DNA of 29,252 nucleotides from Conidiobolus incongruus B7586 (GCA_000697335.1 JNEM01016848.1:1-29252); one strand, 5' to 3'; numbered from the stretch's first letter, positions 1-9,961 are shown. Notes: a model not told the origin generated them from the sequence alone. Made by a program: numbers and translations.

Positions 1-528
1 TATTAATTATTATAATAGATTATAATAACATATGCTATTTATATTTAGTTTTTAAAAGAAAATAATTAATAGTAAACCTTATAATATTTTTTTAAATAAA
101 ATTATTTCTAATTAATATTTTTAATATAATTTAAAAAAGTATATTATTTTACATAATAATTATAAAAAATATAAAATTAAAGTTATTAATAACTTTAATC
201 AAAAATAACTAGAAAAAACTACTATATTTAATATATTCTTTAGATTATAACTTATATAATTATAATTATTTAAGCAATTAAAAAATTACCTAATGAGAAA
301 GAAAATTTTTATAAAAAATTTAATTGGTTTATAAAACATCAAATTTTAATCTTTAATAAAAAGAATTATTTTTTAAGTGTTAGAACTTTGTTAAAAATAT
401 AGCAAAAATTTATTAAAAATAAAAAAAAATTATTAATTTTATACTATATTTATTTTTATATTTTATAAATTAAAATGTTTATTTTTTTTCAATCACAAAA
501 AATTCCCATTATTTAAATTATACAGTAA
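1..528 (+). mobile_element. Mariner DNA transposon, 3' part (cut by window edge)
   Basis: The first 528 bases align base by base with 10748-11283 of the full-length mariner in this window. They cover the second half of the transposase, from before the HDN catalytic motif to the 3' terminal inverted repeat. The 3' end (about 505-528, ending GTAA) matches the 3' end of the full copy and is followed by TA at 529-530, the expected target dinucleotide. This copy is much more decayed than the one at 9962, with stops in every frame and most differences being C-to-T or G-to-A. The 5' half lies outside the window. It stops right at the edge of the GC-richer island that begins near 531. Confidence 0.8.
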
Positions 529-686
529 TATTAACTTAATAAACAAGATCAGATTTAGCTGAATCCTTATAAATCATTTTCCTAATCCTATAACCTTATT
601 TCTAACAATATAATTAAAAACACTACCTTGTTTCAGTAAAATTACATAATTTTCATCTAAACTTTACAACTTTTGAATTGCCAAAA

Positions 687-3036
687 CTAGTGATTGAACA
701 TTTCTGGATATTCTTTGCTTAAAAGATAAATGTCAGTTTGCTTAAAAAATGCTGAATCTATATCCATACCATACACATCTACATTGCTAATTACACAGCC
801 ATACATATATTTTCTTGTATAGCTGTAAATCAATATACCCCATATAACTGGACTATGTGCCTGTGTTATTAATTTCTTTCCCTGTGCAAGTATGCAGTTT
901 TGACTAGAATAGTACACAATCGTGTTTTTAGATACTGGCTTCGAATTCATCTCGTGACCTTTTATCGACAATAATGGCTGAGAGGGTCTCATATCTACGT
1001 TGTGCAAGCTTTCCAGACAATGCATTCATCATTAATTTGCAAATTTCTCGTAATGCAGCACTGTACCTATGACTCCTTGTTTTCTTTCATCACATTTCGT
1101 TGCTTCATCATGCCTTTAAGATTATCAAAATACTGTTGGAATAAGTTTTTACGAGACTTTTCTCAGTAATATCCGCTGTGGATTTGTACATCAGCATAGT
1201 ATTTTCTTAAGCATTCGATATCAACAGAATTGGACACACACTATATATCTCATTCATATACCCAATCTAGTCTGTATTCATTGTTTATGTTTCTTATCAA
1301 AGGTAAAATGCTCACTAAAGGTTATTTGCGTATGGTAGCTGTATACTCACCAATCTTGTTACAAACGTATTTTTGTGCTGCTACAGGTTGTTCAATATAG
1401 TCTTCGTTATTAAGCATGACGTATGGATACAATGATGTAACGTCAATACTGCCAATGTTTGTATATACTCCTTTCTTCAGCTATGTACGACCACCTATAA
1501 TACATTTTCGTACAAAATCATCAATAGCACGATCTTTAATGTTTGAAATATTGATTGTTTCGGGTAATGTTTTCTTAAATACATTGTAAGTCATACCAGC
1601 TATTGTGCTTTGGCTCTTAATCGCCTTTCCAGTTAATAACTCAATAGCATTACGTGTCTTAAAAAATAGTTCAGCCAGAACCTCACAGTCACGTAGCACA
1701 TATTAATATGTTGTTTGTTGATTTCTAAAAATTCACTCAATATTCCTTCATTGCGATGTTATTGGACTTCAGCCCGATCGAATGACAGTTTATTCATTTC
1801 ATACTTAAAGCTATCGCAAGTTCAGGTTAATAAACAACATACAATTCTACACAGATCTCTTACGATAAATCCATTGAACATGAAGCTGAGAATGGTGTTT
1901 TCAGCAATCGAGACTACAGTTGGCTTTAATCCATTCTGAATAATAGAATCCAACATCATAAAATTATCAAATCTTGAGTTACCGCGACCAATAAGATAAG
2001 ACTTGTTATCCACACGTTCTTTAGTGAGATTCTTAAGAATGGAATTATTACCAATTTCGCACCACTTTGTTAACACATTTCCTTCAGTGTCACACTTAAC
2101 AAGCGCAAATGTACATATCTCCAGCTCCATAGTCTTTGGGCTGTATGTTGTTTCGTAATCAGAGAAGTAATGCATAGTGGTGTCATCGCTATATTGAGTA
2201 TCATCTATCATCTTTACTTGAGATTCTATTGGTTTGACATTTCTCTTTGTCTTGGTAACAACATTGTAGTGTTCATCTTTCACAACAACAGTTTTAAAGT
2301 CTCTGCACTTTAACGTAGGAGTCTTACAGATGGCACATTCACTCAATCTTGAAGATGTAGCTCCATATCTATGATTTATATGTTTAAGTAACTTAGCGTT
2401 TTGTACTATCTTAACTTTCGTATCAAATATTTCCTCAAGTTACTTTATATGAGAAATGCCCAACTTGATACCAAATGGAATGCCAAGCTGTTTGCGAATA
2501 TAATCATTATGGATCTCTAAATATTTGTAGGAAATACACTTGAAGTATCCAATCAAGCAGCTGTTGTCATCAGAATCCAAGCCCATTGTTTCATAGTACA
2601 AGTAAGTGTTCTTATCACAACCGCCTGCAACTGATTGATGCGCAATCAAATCAAACACGTGTATGGAGAGCGTAGAAGAGAGCATGAAACATAATTCATC
2701 ATCAGACCCGTGGTAATATTGAGGACCCCACATATGCAGACCAATATCAATATGCCTAACACACTTTTCCGAACCTAATCAATGTACATTACGATTGGTG
2801 AAAGATATCTAGCGAATGAGTTCTTGGTCAACATAATGAAGTGTGACATTGAGGATGTTATCCTCTTCGGATATCACAGAATTAATAATGTTTGCAAATT
2901 TAGAGTGATTAGGTGGTTGCCAGTCATCAAGCAATTCATAACGAAACTGAGTAATTCCAGCAATGCACGTGATTTCATAAGACCGATACATTGAAACATT
3001 AGGAGGGCGCACACTGATTTCAGACGAAAAATACAT
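687..3036 (-). pseudogene. Protein-primed family B DNA polymerase, broken fossil
   Basis: Read on the minus strand, conserved pieces appear in the right order for a protein-primed family B polymerase (DNA_pol_B_2 type). Near 2340-2280 is a Cys-rich patch with two CxxC-like pairs. Near 2160 is an exonuclease-I-like DYET motif, and near 1960 a second exonuclease-like region with an FDNFM core. Near 1690-1480 is the stretch that leads to a GGR motif. Near 1430 is the motif A type sequence D-x-x-S-L-Y-P, and near 760 the motif C type sequence with D-x-D-S. The piece at 2733-2440 ends in a G-I-P-F-G-I-K-L segment that fits the region before the exonuclease. Such polymerases copy Polintons, adenoviruses and linear plasmids from a protein primer. 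The gene is broken several times and is treated as a fossil. The family call is firm; the element type is less so. Confidence 0.75.
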
Positions 3037-3282
3037 ATTCCCAGCATTTTGTTGATAAAAGCTTCTGCATGAATAATAAGCGAATTACGCTCTTCGATAG
3101 AGACATTTCCATAGTTTTCTTTAAGTTTATTTTAGCTACTTTTAATTATATTCATTAATTCACTTTATAAAATAACTAATATCAATCAATTACCCTTTTT
3201 TACTTATCTAAAGCCACGCCAATTGTTTTAAATATACATAACTAAAAGACAACAGTTTAGTACATTTAAAATTATCGACATA
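3037..3282. promoter_or_regulatory. AT-rich gap between divergent fossil genes
   Basis: About 170 bases (roughly 3117-3282) separate the minus-strand polymerase remnant from the plus-strand capsid-like remnant. The gap is much more AT-rich than the coding-like sequence on either side and contains a TATA-like stretch around 3227-3236, some 50 bases before the plus-strand ATG at 3283. It would be the natural place for a divergent promoter in the original element. This is inference from layout only. The part from 3037 to about 3117 is still coding-like on the minus strand. Confidence 0.3.
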
Positions 3283-3900
3283 ATGATAGGTGGAAATAGA
3301 TTTTTAGCATGGGCACCATGTGCACTCGAAGTGCAGAATTTGTACTCCGACAGACCTTATGATGCCTATGACTATGAGAATAAGGTGTTTAAACTTCCGG
3401 CACCTTTGGAGCAGCCTTCAGGCGGAACTTGAACTTTGACTGCGACATAAGTTCCAATGAAGCAGTATGACATATTAATACATATTTGGAGGTTTATGTT
3501 GTATTAAGAAATCAGTAGATATGTTTCCATCCGAAAATAATGCAAATGATATCTTGGCAGAACATGAATCACTTAGCTCAATTCCATTATCAATTATTTT
3601 GTTTAAGAACAAAAGCACTTTGATCGGGTTATGTGGACAGTTGTGATAAAACTTATATTCTCTACCTCTCTCGATGTATGTCGATATGTGGCCATTCTCA
3701 ACATCGTGCTATAGTGAGAATTCACTACTTTCACAAAAGTTGTCTAGAATATGGTTTAAACATCCAAATGGGGAGAAGGACATTCTTAGATAGAATAAGA
3801 TTTTAACAAATAAGCATACCTTAGAACCAAAATAGAAGGATAGGTTTTGGTTTGGAACATCCAGGAAGTGTTTATTGTTTAGATCGCAGACTATGGCATG
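3283..3900 (+). pseudogene. Capsid-like (penton-type) protein of the Polinton-like element, fossil
   Basis: An ATG at 3283 opens a plus-strand reading that begins with an Asn/Tyr/Asp-rich segment. In several frames it continues with segments rich in alternating hydrophobic residues, including a run around 3480-3620 with an ENNAND core and a Leu/Ile-rich strand pattern. This resembles the jelly-roll minor capsid (penton) proteins of Polintons and their relatives, but the match is from memory and by pattern only. The position, divergent from the polymerase, fits such an element. It is broken and treated as a fossil. An unrelated structural or hypothetical protein of the same element is possible. 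Confidence 0.4.
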
Positions 3901-3969
3901 ATACATCGAGAGGGTTGAAGAACAAACATTGCTAATATCTATTTTAGATTATTTGTAAAATCAATTACA

Positions 3970-5223
3970 CTAGTCACGCTTGAAGTGAAAGAGATGTCCG
4001 CGGGTCTTGAATGAATATACTGAAAAGGTAACTGCTGCTGCTAACACTGCAATAAAACTTATTGTTGCAGGGATATAAAACTGCGTGGGTTTATGCCATA
4101 TTATTGTAAGCACAAATTGAGCAAGATCAAACACGTTGGCTAGAGCATATTGACAGCCAAAAATCACCCCAATTCTATCAGATGAAACTTTTTCTTGCAT
4201 AATTTGAGTTTGAGATAGATCGAAGCCCCATAAGCCCAATCTTGATAAAGAAATGCCAGTGATCATTAATGCGTAGTTTGTACTTGACGCAGGGCTATAA
4301 AAAGCAATAATAACAATAGACAAAGACAATACCAGCAACCATATAAAATGCAAGCCAGTTCTAGTTACGCCAAAGCGTCTGACATAGATAGGCTGGATGA
4401 AAGTGGAAAGCATGCCCATAACAACAGCCATCGATCTAATTAGTGCAATAAACGTGTCGCTATACCCATGCCATTTAAAGTACGAAATCATTGACCCTGA
4501 AAAGCTAAGTACAGTAAGGTATAGCATAGATGAGGACAATGAGGCCATAAATGTGTCGTCTTCAACGTACATCACCAGCTTTGTATATGTGCTACGTAGA
4601 TTTACAGACTGTGGCACTACTTTGGGCATGTGCAGATCATCATTGCTATGGTATACAGACTTTAATAATACTAATTCCATAACAAGTCCGATGGTATTAA
4701 AAGCAGCAATGAAATATATACATGCATCCTTGTTTTTATCTATAACGAAGCCAACAAATATAGGCGCAGCCACCTTGCTTATCAGATCTATTCTTCTAAT
4801 GATAGAGTTTGTCGAAACAAGCTTGTTCTGATCGCGTTTGCAAATAACCACAACCCAGTCCTTTTCAATGGATATAGTATTGACATTTGAGGCAAGTCTA
4901 GATATGGATGTAAAAATTATAATTAGCATCAATCTATTATATGAAAGCCTGTCCAATGTAAGCAACACACTACTACTGAATACCATAATTTTCTGGATTA
5001 CTATAGCTATGGTGACTACTTCCATCCTACCATGTTTATCTATGAGACTGCATGCATAACTGTTGAAGACAATCCCAGTAAATGTTACTAAAAACCCAAA
5101 TACTGATGGCGGGGTTAGATCTGCTTCAAAGCTTTCCATTATCAATATATACGACAAAAACTCATACATTCTTTCATCCCATGTATTAAATAATCTTGAA
5201 ATACAAATTTTCATACTATCCAT
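3970..5223 (-). CDS. Ferroportin (SLC40) family iron exporter, intact
   Basis: An uninterrupted reading frame of 417 codons, from ATG at 5223 to TAG at 3970, gives a polytopic membrane protein of the major facilitator type. Family signatures of ferroportin are clear: RLFNTWDERMYEF at residues 10-22, EKDWVVV at 120-126, IRRID at 142-146, GLWGFDL at 330-336 followed by TQIMQE, and a final FDLAQF helix at 365-370. About 10-12 hydrophobic segments are spread over residues 20-403. Known ferroportins export Fe(II) across the plasma or a vacuolar membrane. This one is shorter than the roughly 570 residues of the vertebrate protein because the large central and extracellular loops are missing. By eye, vertebrate Asp39 and His43 correspond to Glu17 and Glu21, Cys326 to Gly243 and His507 to Gln369, so the metal sites differ and hepcidin control is not expected. 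No introns are seen. It lies 3' of the Polinton-like remains with similar base composition, and is the only long open gene here. The upstream DNA (5224-5290) is AT-rich with no firm TATA box. Confidence 0.88.
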   Translation of the reverse strand: MDSMKICISRLFNTWDERMYEFLSYILIMESFEADLTPPSVFGFLVTFTGIVFNSYACSLIDKHGRMEVVTIAIVIQKIMVFSSSVLLTLDRLSYNRLMLIIIFTSISRLASNVNTISIEKDWVVVICKRDQNKLVSTNSIIRRIDLISKVAAPIFVGFVIDKNKDACIYFIAAFNTIGLVMELVLLKSVYHSNDDLHMPKVVPQSVNLRSTYTKLVMYVEDDTFMASLSSSMLYLTVLSFSGSMISYFKWHGYSDTFIALIRSMAVVMGMLSTFIQPIYVRRFGVTRTGLHFIWLLVLSLSIVIIAFYSPASSTNYALMITGISLSRLGLWGFDLSQTQIMQEKVSSDRIGVIFGCQYALANVFDLAQFVLTIIWHKPTQFYIPATISFIAVLAAAVTFSVYSFKTRGHLFHFKRD

Positions 5224-5431
5224 ATTTGTGTTATTAAAAAATTTAAATTAGCTTTATTTTAGTTCTTTATTATGATAATATGTATTTGAATAATTTCCCA
5301 AGTTCCCATAAATCTCCCAAAATCATAGTAATATGAAAATTTAATGAATTCTATTGGACAAAATATTATAATACACAATTTAATCCTTGTAATTTTATAG
5401 TTTTGATTTTATCAATAGTGCCTTCGTGTCA
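5224..5431. other. AT-rich spacer between divergent ferroportin and 4F5-like genes
   Basis: About 200 bases separate the start of the minus-strand ferroportin gene from the first exon of the plus-strand 4F5-like gene. GC content drops sharply at about 5230, marking the right edge of the GC-richer island. The spacer may hold both promoters; I see no specific motif I can support. Confidence 0.4.
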
Positions 5432-5784
5432 GTGACTCGTAAGCTAATAATAATTTATGATATTTTTTACAGATAATCCAACATATTGGTTAGATGATAA
5501 TCAAAGAGAAAAAGATAGAGAAAGAACTGCCGCTGCCCTAAGAAAAACCCTAAAACTGGCAAAAATGATGGCCAATTCTTAAAGAATAAAATGGAAAAGT
5601 AAGTTTTTATTCTACCAAATTTTACTATATATTAATTTTTAATTCATCTACTGATGCTGCTATTATGAGAGATAAACATCAAGTAAGTCTTATTTTTATT
5701 TTTATTCTTAAAATTCTAAATTTAATTTTATAGAAAGCTATGGAAAAAGTTACCTCTTTGTCTACAGGGGGTGATAAAAATTGA
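5432..5784 (+). pseudogene. 4F5/SERF-type small basic protein gene, four exons, apparently damaged
   Basis: The pieces NQREKDRER (5500-5526), NPKTGKNDGQFLKNKMEK (about 5547-5600), DAAIMRDKHQ (5653-5682) and KAMEK (from 5734) follow one another as in 4F5/SERF proteins, small basic proteins of about 60 residues found across eukaryotes. A likely first exon ends at 5438 before a GTAAGC donor, and its start codon reads GTG where ATG is expected. The next acceptor may be TTAG at 5490-5493. The intron from 5683 (GTAAGT) to 5733 (TATAG) is clean, and the stop is TGA at 5782-5784. Three things are odd: the GTG start, a one-base frame change between the RER and NPK blocks (about 5526-5545), and no AG acceptor in front of exon 3 after the GTAAGT donor at 5599. 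Together these suggest a recent pseudogene; sequence error could explain one of them. In SERF proteins the N-terminal block is the most conserved and is still readable here. Confidence 0.7.
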
Positions 5785-6224
5785 CCCAAATTTTTCTTTT
5801 TCTACTTCCCTATCTCCTTTCTTCTATATAAATATATCCTTTTTCTTAATATTTATTCTAATCACATATTATTTTTGTTATAGTTATAAATCGTAATTAA
5901 TTTAATGGTAACTGAATTAATTGATGTATCTATTGTACAAAATTTAATGAAATACCTCCAAATTCATTTCAATATAACTATATTTTATCTCGATTATTGT
6001 ACTTAATCATTTATATTATATTATTCAGAATTACACTAATCAAATCATCATAATATACATTTAATATAAATTTAAATTGCAAAAAATTTCAAATAAAAAT
6101 ATTTCAAAATTTCCAATTAAATCTAATTCCTTTTTCACTTTAAGAATAAACTAATTTAAACAATAATACTATTAGACATTTCAAATGCTTGATTTAATTT
6201 AAATATTTAGTGAATATATTTTTA
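5785..6224. other. AT-rich stretch without a gene
   Basis: This follows the 4F5-like gene. It contains no open frame of note on either strand, no repeat shared with the rest of the window that I could find, and no RNA gene. A pyrimidine-rich patch at about 5788-5850 directly follows the stop codon and may be part of the 3' untranslated region. Confidence 0.4.
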
Positions 6225-6440
6225 TTTATAGAATAATACTTGAATGTTTTTGGAAGATTTAAGGATAATTTTAAATATCAAACACAGAGATATACTCATC
6301 AAAAGATACAGAAAATTTTAATTTTTTCTTGAAAATAAGCTGAACGGTGTTAGAGAATTGATCAATCATTTACTATTAAAAACTTTACAATTATTAATCT
6401 AGATATAAGGTCGTATATATTGGGACAAAATATATGTTAC
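6225..6440 (+). pseudogene. Decayed coding-like fragment
   Basis: From 6243 a 30-codon open stretch reads as a plausible charged protein (NVFGRFKDNFKYQTQRYTHQ and onward). It is preceded by a possible intron acceptor (TTATAG ending at 6231). After a stop, a second open stretch in another frame from 6334 (NKLNGVRELI and onward) continues for about 22 codons. The order and spacing of RYT followed by NK and a V-x-E-L/D block resemble the fragment at 24481-24720. I do not recognise the family. It may be the remains of one member of a dispersed gene family, or chance. Confidence 0.25.
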
Positions 6441-7547
6441 TTCTTTGACTGTTAACGTTTAAATCAAAATATTAGAGTTATAATTACATATAAATAACTT
6501 CACTAAATAAAAATATTGATAAATTTTATTAAATATTTAGCTCATTGATTTATTAGCAATTTGACTGAGTATCAGTTTTTTAAAATGGCTATTATTCGAA
6601 ATGTCACTTGATATAAATATATCTTTGATATATTTCAATTTTTTTAAATAATTGTAAAGTTTATTAAAAATTAAATTGAATATAATGAAAAGATATTAGG
6701 ATTGAGTATAAAATACTATAGTTGCTATTTATTACCTATTATTTTACTATTAAATCAAACATAAAGTATTTATATTTAATATTAAAAATCTGCGAAGTTT
6801 TTGTTCTAGTTTTGTTGAATATACAATATTGTAAATACTTTAAGGCAATTATTAATATTGATTCCAATAACTTTAAATAGTTCTTAGTATTATTGATTTA
6901 TTGTATTTCTAAATCCATAGTATTAGTTTTATTATTTAAATCGTAGTTATTCTGTAATGATAGATACCAAAAATTGCAATATATGTTTGACTTTAAAGTC
7001 CATGGTCATATATCAATATTATATATATATATATAATTTATAATATAAGATCATTGTTTTATTTAATAATAAAGACTTAAATTTATTTGGTTTAATGTAA
7101 CCTTCATAAGTTTTTAAAAACAGTCTCACAAATTGTTATTGTTCTAAACAATTGAACCAATCATTGAGCTAGTGTGATCTATTTTTTGCCTTATTTTGGA
7201 TATTCAATTTGACATAGTTCTTAAATGAAATTTAAGAGAATATCAATTGAATCTCTTAATTCCTAAAAATGAAATTTAGGGCCAAATTTAACACATTCCT
7301 CACAATCTCACTTATATTTGTTTATTAAGGCTCTTAGCCTATAAAGTTATCAAGCAATGTTATTAGTTAAAGTAATAGTAAATCACTATTTTTGAAAGTG
7401 GTGAATTTCATATTAAAAAATTTTTGAAAAACCGTGATTTCGAATACAGAAAGGAGAGAGATGGCTTAATCTCTAGAGTTGGAATATTACTATTAATATT
7501 AATATAATTATATCTGATTTTTAGCAACTTTATTATTTTTCTTTGAA
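6441..7547. other. AT-rich stretch without a supported gene; short (AT)n run
   Basis: No convincing coding sequence or RNA gene is seen. A simple (AT)n run lies at about 7020-7035. The stretch 7430-7470 is a little richer in G and contains a purine run, and could be a leader or lost exon of the gene that starts at 7548, but nothing in it decides this. Confidence 0.4.
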
Positions 7548-8150
7548 ATGACAGTCAGTCAATCAATAGTTGGTTTAGTACTCTTGCCACTGGCTCAATG
7601 TTATGTCCTTGAACGAAGATCGACAACCACAACTTCATCATATCCTGTGAGCACCTCGAGTAACTGGGGTGTTACCATACAAACTGTGAATATTAATTCG
7701 GGAATTTCAAGCTATGACAGCTGGAAATATATATCAACCAACGCCAATTTCGGTAATAATCGGACCATTTATGGATCAACGTCTCAAAGAACTACAACTA
7801 CCACCGGTGGATTCAACTCCAATTAAGGAAGTTCTAATCAATTTTCTGGCACTACAGGTTTTAATAATCCTCTAACTTATACTTCTGGACAGATGAGTGT
7901 CAATGGTGGTTCAGTAACCAACCAAAGTGCTACTGGAAATTATGGATCGACTGTAACAAGTTACTCGCAAACTACTAGCTTGCTGGCTCCAATTGCTCAA
8001 ACCAGCAAGTTGCTTAAGGAGGTGTATCCAACATGTATCCTCAATTCCAATCTTACACAGACATTCAGGGAGCCTCTTAGGGTGATATTCCACCCAATTA
8101 TTTCACCTACCCTTTCCCTTAAACGAACAATACCTTTTTCTTCTAATTAA
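7548..8150 (+). pseudogene. Broken gene for a Ser/Thr/Asn-rich, probably secreted protein
   Basis: An ATG at 7548 opens 92 codons to a TAA at 7824-7826. The same frame stays open and similar in composition (rich in Ser, Thr, Asn, Gly, Gln, Tyr) to about 7980. Residues 5-18 (QSIVGLVLLPLAQC) form a hydrophobic segment like a signal peptide, so a secreted or wall-associated low-complexity protein is likely. From about 7988 the best protein-like reading moves to another frame (blocks NQQVA, NMYPQFQSY, NYFTYPFP), which is stopped at 8015, 8078 and 8120, each time where Gln would fit the pattern. The breaks at 7824, 8015, 8078 and 8120 all look like CAA or CAG turned into TAA or TAG. I do not recognise a family. 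A splice event near 7985 instead of a frame break cannot be excluded. Confidence 0.5.
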
Positions 8151-9959
8151 ACTGACATTACCATGAATGGTATTTATTATATAATTAACGATTAAGATTA
8201 TATAAAAATTTGAATAATATCGGCTTCATAAATATACCAACTATATTAATTTATAATATATGAACTTTAATTTCTATTAACTAGTGAATATACCTTTCAC
8301 TTTAGATATGTTTAAGTGAATCTGATCAAACTATTTAAATTTCAATATTCTGGTAAACATTTTTAACATCGGCCAGTATCAACGATTTTTATTCAATTTA
8401 CTTTCTGGATAAAAATTTTGATTACAAGTCCTTCAATATTATAAAACTGTATTTCATTGTATAATGTTTATGATTATTCACAAATTTCAAAGTTAGCTAT
8501 TAATTGAACAACTGAAGCTGATCTAGATCTTTTATAATTTTAACTTTTTCAAATGGTTCTAATTGTATGGTTGGTTCAAAAAATTATATAAAAATATGCG
8601 TTTGACTTATTTATCTGTTTATATTTTAAATATTTATTTATATGAATCTAGAATGGGTTTTGAATTGTAAAAATATTAAAGCCTCAATATAAAAATGTTT
8701 CTTGAATTTTTTACATAAAAGATTTGTGGATTTTATTCAATATATTGATTGAAATATAAATAATTTTTAAAAATACATATATTTAGCTATTAAATCCAGA
8801 ATTATTTTATATTATAATTTTGAATATATTATAGGGTTAATGTAGAAAAATTGTTTTAATATAAATAATATAAAAAATCTTTATTTATTTAATAATGGAT
8901 CTTATATTTATATGTAAAAAATAATGAGGGTTTAAAAAAATATAAAATAAGATAAAATAAAATAAGTAAATATAATTAACAATATTATAGTCATAATAAA
9001 TTAATCCAATTTATGATAGAATAGCTATAATTTTGTGATAATTATGACAAGTTATTATAATATTATTTAATATAAGATTATATTTAGTATATAAAATAAA
9101 AGTCCCTAAAATAAGTTAAAATCAATAAAATAATTAGTATAAAATAAGAAAATATAAAAAAATATATTATAATAGTTTACTCAATTAATTTAATTATTCC
9201 TTGAAAGATTTAATAAATTATAAACCTATTTTCTTATTATCAAAGTACTTTATAATAAGATATTTATATAATAATATTGTTTTGTTATTTTTTCTTCCTT
9301 ATAACTTTAAAGAAATTCCTTTTTTAAAATCTTTATAGGTATTTACAATGATATTTAATATTATTATTTAATATACATTCACCTATAAAAATAAGTTATA
9401 AAATTATGATTATAAAAATTTTTATCAATAATTTTGTTAATTCTTAATTAAATCAATTTAAATTAAAATATATAATAGACTTTTATTATTTATTTATAAT
9501 TAAATATATTTGATTAAATTTTATTAATTTTTAGTTAATATACTAAAATTTAAATTTTACCTAAAGTGAGTTATAAATTTATATATTTTGGTTATAAAAA
9601 AATTAAAACTTAATATATTTATCTTTTGTTTTTTTAATTTCTTTAAGTTTATATGGTATAAAGTTAATTAACTTTTTATATTAAGAAGGATTAATTTTAT
9701 TCTAAGCTTTGTAAATTTATTTTTAAAGTTTATTTAAATTTTTGCTAATAGGAAAGCTTTAATTATTTTTTTAATTAAGTTTAATAGTGTTTAATTAGAT
9801 TAAGATTAAAAGATTAAAGAAATCACTTCATAACTATTATTTTATTTTTCTTTAAATTATTTAGTAATAAAAATAATTATAAAATAAAAAATATTATCTT
9901 GTTGAAATATAATATCTATTTATTTAACTTATATTATTCAGTAGTTTTTTTTAATTTAT
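8151..9959. other. Long AT-rich stretch without a supported gene
   Basis: Between 8151 and about 8600 the sequence is somewhat mixed, and short protein-like readings occur, but none exceeds a few dozen codons. From about 8750 onward it is extremely AT-rich with the same texture as the transposon graveyard to the right. The stretch 9380-9440 shares a short match with the reverse complement of about 17600-17650, so an old repeat may lie here; I could not define it. Confidence 0.35.
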
Positions 9960-9961
9960 TA

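Larger units (their letters stand above)
531..3960. mobile_element. Polinton-like (Maverick) element, fossil remnant
   Basis: This block is clearly less AT-rich than its left flank and holds remains of two proteins typical of Polinton-like or related large DNA elements. One is a protein-primed family B DNA polymerase on the minus strand. The other is a piece on the plus strand that resembles a jelly-roll capsid (penton) protein. The two are divergent around a short AT-rich gap. The element is broken in many places (roughly ten or more). I see no terminal inverted repeats, no retroviral-type integrase and no packaging ATPase, so only part of the element is present or recognisable. Its outer limits are set by composition and are approximate. 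It is probably old, but less mutated than the LTR elements further right. A cytoplasmic linear plasmid or another virus with the same polymerase type is an alternative source. Confidence 0.6.

Noticed and set aside
1715-2994. Plus-strand open frames at 1715-1939 and 2782-2994
   Set aside because: They lie opposite the polymerase fossil and read as unstructured antisense sequence.
3709-3906. Minus-strand 65-codon frame
   Set aside because: It overlaps the end of the capsid-like plus-strand remnant, has no recognisable motif, and its composition is no better than chance.
4397-5251. Three plus-strand open frames across the ferroportin gene
   Set aside because: They are antisense shadows of the minus-strand gene. 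They show no family motif, while the minus strand encodes a complete, recognisable transporter.
7018-7036. (AT)n runs here and near 25629-25642 as functional sites
   Set aside because: Short simple repeats are expected by chance in DNA of this composition.
8880-9540. Possible further LTR or solo LTR
   Set aside because: I compared it with both LTR families and found no extended match; only a short similarity to the reverse complement of about 17600-17650, too weak to call.
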